Below, one piece after another: positions 1 to 6,261 of a stretch of 6,261 bases of DNA. This DNA is from Verrucomicrobiota bacterium (lineage in GTDB: Bacteria > Verrucomicrobiota > Verrucomicrobiia > Verrucomicrobiales > Akkermansiaceae), in NCBI GenBank assembly GCA_009885905.1, contig VFJU01000466.1:1-6261 (forward strand). Reading direction: 5' to 3'. Under the pieces are notes generated by a model that saw only the letters and a program-made list of their open reading frames with translations, had not been told where the DNA came from and ran no database searches. A program made the position numbers and the translations under genes. Every line of letters begins with the position of its first letter. The stretch's first letter is position 1.

Positions 1-567
1 AAGGAAAAAAAGCGCTACGAGTGGTTTGAGGAAAGCTGCCTCTCTGCACGCCAACGCGTCTTGGACCGAGACGACACCAAGGAGGAGAACTGGCGTGTGC
101 AAGGGTCCGGCAAACTTGGGTCCTACGGCCTCGCTTGCCTCCAAGCTCTGTGGCACTGGAGGGATGCCGAAGCCAAGGCGTGGGACCGCCCGTCTTTCAT
201 GGTCGCTCCAAATCGTCAACTCCTCGAATGGTGCCTCGATCTTGATGCACAAAAAACCATCGCCATTCCGAGCCACTTTCGCCCAGAGCGCGTCAAACGA
301 TTTCGCGCAGCCCTCACTGCCGCAGAGGGGCTCGATTCATCGAAATGGCCGGAACGCACCGTGATCAAACGACACAAGCGCGATCGCGACTTCGAGCGCA
401 AGGTGGAAGAACTCATCGCCACTCGCGAGGCCGCCGCCACGGAGCTCGACATCGAAGGCTCACTCATCGCTCCACGCGCCATTCTGGAATCCATCGCCAT
501 GGGAGACACCAACCCTGTCGACGCATTGCTCAAGTGGCAACGTGCATGCTTGAAGATGGACGCCTAA
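1..567 (+). CDS. rnd: Ribonuclease D, C-terminal part (5' end outside window)
   Basis: Frame 1 is open from the first base to a TAA at 565-567, giving 188 visible residues, so the start lies upstream. RNase D is a 3'-to-5' exoribonuclease that trims tRNA precursors and other structured RNAs in the cytoplasm. The N-terminal DEDD nuclease domain is not in the window. What remains aligns by eye with the C-terminal half of E. coli RNase D. Residues 10-13 (EESC) and 29-39 (ENWRVQGSGKL) match the linker EEC...AWRDI...L. Residues 44-68, with LACLQ, HWRDAEAKAWDRP and FMV, match the first HRDC domain (LACLQLLADWRLRKARERD..FVV). Residues 113-188 are a helical second HRDC-like segment ending in LLKWQRACLKMDA. 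The HRDC domains bind RNA substrate. An internal TTG at 61 could be mistaken for a start but is clearly mid-protein. gyrB follows on the same strand after 273 bp. Family assignment is confident; the subfamily is less so because the catalytic half is missing. Confidence 0.85.
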   Translation, partial: KEKKRYEWFEESCLSARQRVLDRDDTKEENWRVQGSGKLGSYGLACLQALWHWRDAEAKAWDRPSFMVAPNRQLLEWCLDLDAQKTIAIPSHFRPERVKRFRAALTAAEGLDSSKWPERTVIKRHKRDRDFERKVEELIATREAAATELDIEGSLIAPRAILESIAMGDTNPVDALLKWQRACLKMDA

Positions 568-573
568 TCGTTC

Positions 574-604
574 GCCAAATCCACTAACATATTTGTTTGG
601 CTTT
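574..604 (+). terminator. Weak terminator-like stem after rnd
   Basis: Six nucleotides after the rnd stop, GCCAAA (574-579) pairs with TTTGGC (596-601). A T-G wobble at 580/595 closes a 14-nt loop, and only TTT (602-604) follows. A competing stem, GGCTT (599-603) with AAGCC (613-617), shares the GGC, so the two are mutually exclusive. The position suits an rnd terminator, but the stem is AU-rich and the U-tract short, so function is uncertain. Confidence 0.35.
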
Positions 605-718
605 AAGAATCTAAGCCCATCAACGTGGCCATTTTAAATGCATTCTTGCGCTTTATTTCCAGCGCTCACTCCAACTCACGCGGGTTGAAAAATGCACCGC
701 GCACAAGGCGCAAATATT

Positions 719-747
719 CGTATTGCAATCGTCTGATTTGCAATACG
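719..747. promoter_or_regulatory. Long inverted repeat with TTGCAA motifs upstream of gyrB
   Basis: CGTATTGCAA (719-728) and TTGCAATACG (738-747) are perfect 10-bp inverted repeats separated by 9 bp. With one T bulged (739), pairing extends to 12 bp (719-730 with 735-747) around the tetraloop GTCT (731-734). Each arm contains the self-complementary hexamer TTGCAA (723-728 and 738-743), and a third copy lies at 761-766. The repeat sits about 95-120 bp before the gyrB start and directly upstream of a possible -10 element, so a dimeric repressor or activator operator is the most natural reading. No T-run follows, so it is not a standard terminator. No known regulator is assigned. Confidence 0.55.
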
Positions 748-753
748 TTACGC

Positions 754-759
754 CATAAT
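754..759 (+). promoter_or_regulatory. Possible -10 element of the gyrB promoter
   Basis: CATAAT matches the sigma-70 -10 consensus TATAAT at five of six positions. It would place the transcript start near 766 and leave a leader of about 75 nt before the gyrB ATG. At 16-18 bp spacing upstream there is no good -35: the sequence there (around 730-737) falls inside the inverted repeat and does not resemble TTGACA. The promoter may therefore be activator-dependent, or this may be a chance match. Confidence 0.3.
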
Positions 760-771
760 GTTGCAAGGTAA

Positions 772-3384
<2,613 letters not shown>

Positions 3385-3421
3385 ATCCGATTCCAATTAG
3401 ACCTAGAACCGGATCTTTTTT
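3385..3421 (+). terminator. Hairpin plus T6 between gyrB and gyrA (possible attenuator)
   Basis: Starting right after the gyrB stop, ATCCGATTC (3385-3393) pairs with GAACCGGAT (3406-3414). Eight of nine positions pair (one A-C mismatch at 3390/3409), and the loop is 12 nt. A single C and then TTTTTT (3416-3421) follow. This has the form of a weak intrinsic terminator. Since gyrA starts only 24 nt further on and no separate promoter is obvious, partial termination that tunes the gyrB:gyrA ratio is the likeliest role if it works. The stem is short, so read-through would be high. Confidence 0.45.
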
Positions 3422-3445
3422 CGCGCCTGACCCATTTATTTTTCC

Positions 3446-6049
3446 ATGTCCGAAGCTAATATTAAACCGATCAACGTCGCCGAAGAGCTTTCCAAGTCTT
3501 TCTTGGAATACTCCATGTCGGTGATTATTTCCCGAGCTCTTCCAGATGTCCGTGACGGCTTGAAGCCCTCGCAGCGCCGCATCCTTTACGCGATGCGCCA
3601 ACTCGGAGTTGGCCCTGGGAAACCCCACGTCAAGTGTGCCAAAATCGTCGGTGAGACGATGGGTAACTTCCACCCACACGGCGACATGTCGATCTACACC
3701 TCGCTCGTCAACATGGGACAACCGTGGTCGATGCGTGAAATGCTCATCGACGGGCAAGGAAACTTCGGCTCAGTGGAAGGCGATTCCGCAGCTTCCATGC
3801 GATACACCGAAGCCCGGCTGCACCCGCTCGGTCTCGCAATGATGGACGACCTCGACAAAGACACGGTCGACCTCGTTCCGAACTATGATGGCTCGCAGTT
3901 AGAGCCCTCGGTTTTGCCCTCCGCTTTTCCCAACTTTCTCGTCAACGGCAGCACCGGCATCGCCGTTGGCATGGCGACCAACCTCGCTTCGCACAACCTT
4001 GGCGAAGTCGTGGATGCGATTTGCGCACAGATCGACAACCCCGAGATCACGCTGCCAGAATTGATGCAGCACATGAAAGGTCCGGACTTTCCGGTCGCCT
4101 GTGAAATCCGCGGCATCCGCGGCATCGAAGAATACTTCCGCACCGGTCGTGGCTCGATGCGCATGCGCGGCAAAATGGAGATCGAGGAAAATGCCAATGG
4201 CAAGGCAATGATCATCATCCGCGGCGTCCCTTACGGCGTGAACCGCGCAACACTTCAGGAACGCATCGCCGAACTCGTCAACGAAAAGATTCTCACCGGA
4301 ATCTCTGGGATGCGTGACCTATCCGCCGAGGACACTTGCATCGAAATCGAACTGAAACGCGACGCACGTCCACAGGTGGTCATGGCGCAGCTCTTCAAGC
4401 TCACGTCCATGGAGACCTCGTTCTCGGTGAACATGTTGGCGATTCACAAGAACCGCCCAAAGCAACTCTCGCTCAAAGAATCCATCGACGCCTACATCGA
4501 GCACCGCCGCGAGGTGGTCATTCGCAGGACTCGCTACCTCTTAGGAAAAGCGGAAGAGCGCGCTGAATTGTTAGAATCGTTCCTCCTCGCTCTTGGCCAT
4601 CTCGATGATTTCATCAAGATCATTCGCAACTCAAAAAACCGCGAAGAAGCCCGCGAGCGCCTCGCCGCTTACAATTTCCCAGTCTCCACCGCCGAGTCTC
4701 TCGGCATCATGATCCGCTCGCAACCTTCGGTTTCTGGTAGCACCTACACCTTCAGTGAGCGCCAAGTAAATGCGATCCTCGAGCTCCGCCTCTATCAGCT
4801 TACGGGTCTAGAACAGGACAAGGTTAAGGGCGAATACGACTCAGTCCTCGCCGACATCAAAGACCTGATGGACATCCTCGCCCGCGAGGAACGCGTACTA
4901 ATCATTATCAAAGACGAGCTCCGCGCGATCAAAGATAAATTCGCAAGTCCGCGGAAATGCAACATCGTCGCCGAGGTGGGCGAGGTTGCGATGGAAGACC
5001 TCATCGCAAACGACGCGATGATCGTCACCCTATCTCATCGCGGCTATATCAAACGCACTCTTTCCAGTGAATTCCGAGTCCAAGGGCGCGGAGGAAAAGG
5101 CCTCAAGGGCATGGAAACGCGTAATACTAAAAAGGATGAAGCCGCCGACTTCATCGAGCATCTCTTCAGCGTCCAAGCGCACGACTATCTGTTATTTTTC
5201 ACTAACACGGGACGCATGTACGTCGAGCGAGTCTACGAACTCCCGGAAGGTTCGCGCACCGCAATGGGCCGCAGCATTCAAAACGTTCTCAACCTGAAGC
5301 CCGAAGAAAAAATCGCCGCGCTTCTCCGCCTTGAACGAACGGTCGACGAAAATGGAAACGACATCACCTTCCGCGAAGAGGCCGGCTTCGTCTTCTTTGC
5401 CACCCGCACAGGCAAGGTGAAAAAAACGCTACTCAATGACTTCCGCAATTATCGCCAAGCTGGTCTGAACGCGATTGTTCTTGAGGAAAACAACGAACTC
5501 ATCGGAGTTAGACTCACCTCTGGCTCGGACAATATCCTTCTTCTAACTCATAAAGGCATGAGCGTGCATTTCGACGAAAACGATGCCCGCTCGCAAGGTC
5601 GAGTTTCGATGGGCGTCAGGGGGATCCGTATCGCTGAAAACGATTTTGTTGTCGCCCTCGCTGTAGCAACCAGCGGCGCCACGCTGCTAATCGCTTCGGA
5701 AAATGGTATCGGCAAGCGATCCGCATTCGAAGACTATCGCAAAACATTCCGCGGCGGCAAAGGCGTGAAGGCCATGAACGTCACCGAAAAATCAGGGCCG
5801 CTCATCGGCGCCGTCACCGTGACTGATGCTGACGAATTGATGCTGATGACCTCCAGCGGTCAAAGTATCCGCCTCCGAGTCAGCGATATTCGCGAAACCG
5901 GACGCGTCACTCAAGGTGTAAAACTCCTCACCCTCAAGGGCACCGAAAAACTTCAAGACATCTCCATTGTCATTCCAGATGGCGACGACTCTGACACTTC
6001 CGGCAACTCTTCTGAAATTGAAGATACACCTATCGAAGAATCTGAATAA
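3446..6049 (+). CDS. gyrA: DNA gyrase subunit A (breakage-reunion and DNA-wrapping subunit)
   Basis: An 867-residue GyrA (E. coli 875). It cuts and rejoins DNA through a tyrosyl-phosphate link and wraps DNA for negative supercoiling. The winged-helix/tower region contains LPDVRDGLKPSQRR (32-45) and HPHGD (76-80). Arg119 and catalytic Tyr120 (E. coli 121/122) lie in MRYTEARL, and the intercalating isoleucine is Ile172 in STGIAVGMATN. A long coiled-coil region follows (about 350-500). The C-terminal six-bladed pinwheel starts near 518 and has the GyrA box QGRGGKG at 546-552 (E. coli QRRGGKG) and a second, similar motif FRGGKG at 768-773. The box supports gyrase rather than topoisomerase IV. The last 24 residues are acidic (10 Asp/Glu), like the E. 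coli tail that modulates supercoiling. The ATG at 3446 fits the family N-terminus (INVAEEL near residue 9). No Shine-Dalgarno is seen; the leader is T-rich. It lies 61 bp after gyrB and is probably co-transcribed with it. Positions 81 and 85 are unusual (see the QRDR entry). Confidence 0.98.
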   Translation: MSEANIKPINVAEELSKSFLEYSMSVIISRALPDVRDGLKPSQRRILYAMRQLGVGPGKPHVKCAKIVGETMGNFHPHGDMSIYTSLVNMGQPWSMREMLIDGQGNFGSVEGDSAASMRYTEARLHPLGLAMMDDLDKDTVDLVPNYDGSQLEPSVLPSAFPNFLVNGSTGIAVGMATNLASHNLGEVVDAICAQIDNPEITLPELMQHMKGPDFPVACEIRGIRGIEEYFRTGRGSMRMRGKMEIEENANGKAMIIIRGVPYGVNRATLQERIAELVNEKILTGISGMRDLSAEDTCIEIELKRDARPQVVMAQLFKLTSMETSFSVNMLAIHKNRPKQLSLKESIDAYIEHRREVVIRRTRYLLGKAEERAELLESFLLALGHLDDFIKIIRNSKNREEARERLAAYNFPVSTAESLGIMIRSQPSVSGSTYTFSERQVNAILELRLYQLTGLEQDKVKGEYDSVLADIKDLMDILAREERVLIIIKDELRAIKDKFASPRKCNIVAEVGEVAMEDLIANDAMIVTLSHRGYIKRTLSSEFRVQGRGGKGLKGMETRNTKKDEAADFIEHLFSVQAHDYLLFFTNTGRMYVERVYELPEGSRTAMGRSIQNVLNLKPEEKIAALLRLERTVDENGNDITFREEAGFVFFATRTGKVKKTLLNDFRNYRQAGLNAIVLEENNELIGVRLTSGSDNILLLTHKGMSVHFDENDARSQGRVSMGVRGIRIAENDFVVALAVATSGATLLIASENGIGKRSAFEDYRKTFRGGKGVKAMNVTEKSGPLIGAVTVTDADELMLMTSSGQSIRLRVSDIRETGRVTQGVKLLTLKGTEKLQDISIVIPDGDDSDTSGNSSEIEDTPIEESE
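3638..3757 (+). other. gyrA: Quinolone-resistance-determining region of GyrA with Met81 and Thr85
   Basis: This segment corresponds to E. coli GyrA residues 67-106 (here 65-104, a gap-free offset of two). The motif reads HPHGDMSIYTS. E. coli Ser83 is replaced by Met81 (ATG, 3686-3688) and Asp87 by Thr85 (ACC, 3698-3700). In E. coli gyrase these two side chains hold the water-metal ion bridge to fluoroquinolones, and their replacement is the classic resistance change. The rest of the region, including Asp80 and Gln104 (E. coli Asp82, Gln106), is conserved. On the GyrB side the E. coli Asp426 equivalent is kept (Asp456), and Lys447 is a conservative Arg477. Residue identity is read directly; reduced quinolone binding is inferred. 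Confidence 0.85.
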
Positions 6050-6089
6050 GAACCTCTAAAACTAACCTATTCCTGTTAATTGAATCGAA

Positions 6090-6133
6090 GCGATGAGTCC
6101 CAGTCGCCGGCGCGGGGTTTGGACTCAGCTCGC
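6090..6133. terminator. Structured inverted repeat between gyrA and the convergent gene
   Basis: GCGATGAGTCC (6090-6100) pairs with GGACTCA (6121-6127) and then, across a two-base bulge (6128-6129), with TCGC (6130-6133). This gives 11 bp in total around a 20-nt GC-rich loop that itself contains GCCGGC. It lies 40 bp past the gyrA stop and covers the stop codon of the minus-strand gene. It is well placed as a shared bidirectional terminator, but neither strand has a clear T-run after the stem, so the mechanism is uncertain. Confidence 0.4.
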
Positions 6134-6261
6134 ACGGTCCGCGTAGCGGTCGAATCGGTTGGATAGAATTAAAAATGTCGGAGCCCAAAGCCCAACAAAG
6201 ATTCCAAACCGCTCCGCATGGGCAATATTCTCAACTGAGGTTCCTCCCGTTAGAAACCAAA
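6125..6261 (-). CDS. C-terminus of an unrecognised, probably membrane-associated protein (5' end outside window)
   Basis: On the minus strand a frame is open from the window edge (first full codon at 6259) to a TGA at 6125-6127, showing 44 residues. It reads like real protein: a GGTSVENIAHAERFG stretch (from visible residue 5), then a hydrophobic segment, FGIFVGLWAPTFLILS (visible residues 18-33), and a charged tail, NRFDRYADRAS. The hydrophobic stretch with a basic and acidic tail suggests a membrane-anchored C-terminus. I do not recognise a named family and assign no function. The gene converges on gyrA, with 75 bp between the two stops. A competing plus-strand frame over the same bases looks less protein-like. 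The short length and missing start keep confidence moderate. Confidence 0.55.
   Translation of the reverse strand, partial: WFLTGGTSVENIAHAERFGIFVGLWAPTFLILSNRFDRYADRAS

Noticed and set aside
3446..6049. Topoisomerase IV subunit A (ParC) instead of GyrA
   Set aside because: The protein has a GyrA box, a six-blade C-terminal domain with an acidic tail, and a gyrB directly upstream with a gyrase-type insert.
6175..6261. Plus-strand frame starting ATG at 6175, open to the window edge
   Set aside because: The opposite strand over the same bases gives a more protein-like sequence with a hydrophobic segment and a sensible stop. No Shine-Dalgarno or promoter is evident for the plus frame. It cannot be fully excluded.

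Overview
The window is an ordinary, well-preserved chromosomal region carrying both subunits of DNA gyrase. It probably comes from a bacterium of the Verrucomicrobia/PVC group. That assignment is an inference from protein character: GyrA uses 'LKPSQRR' near residue 40, as chlamydial and planctomycetal GyrA do, where most bacteria have 'LKPVHRR'. GyrB is long because it has an insert in its TOPRIM/C-terminal half. No Shine-Dalgarno sequence precedes either gyrase gene. GC content is moderate and coding density is high. No rRNA, tRNA, CRISPR array, transposase or phage gene was found.

Layout. Positions 1-567 (+) hold the C-terminal part of ribonuclease D (rnd; its catalytic domain lies upstream of the window). 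A 273-bp gap (568-840) follows. It contains a weak terminator-like stem just after rnd, a long inverted repeat with TTGCAA motifs (719-747, with a third TTGCAA at 761-766), a possible -10 element, and a second inverted repeat in the presumed gyrB leader. gyrB runs 841-3384 (+). A 61-bp gap contains a hairpin followed by six T residues, then gyrA runs 3446-6049 (+). Beyond gyrA, a structured inverted repeat (6090-6133) overlaps the end of a convergent gene on the minus strand (6125-6261, partial). That gene encodes the C-terminus of what looks like a small membrane-associated protein of unknown function.

How the genes work together. GyrB (ATPase and TOPRIM) and GyrA (breakage-reunion domain and DNA-wrapping beta-pinwheel) form the A2B2 gyrase that introduces negative supercoils. 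Their order and 61-bp spacing suggest one transcription unit, possibly with an attenuator between them. RNase D acts in RNA 3'-end maturation and is only a co-directional neighbour; nothing seen ties it functionally to gyrase.

The most notable protein feature is in the quinolone-resistance-determining region of GyrA. The residues equivalent to E. coli Ser83 and Asp87 are Met81 and Thr85, so the usual water-metal anchor for fluoroquinolones is missing. I found no convincing undescribed system. The other leads are the regulatory-looking inverted repeats.
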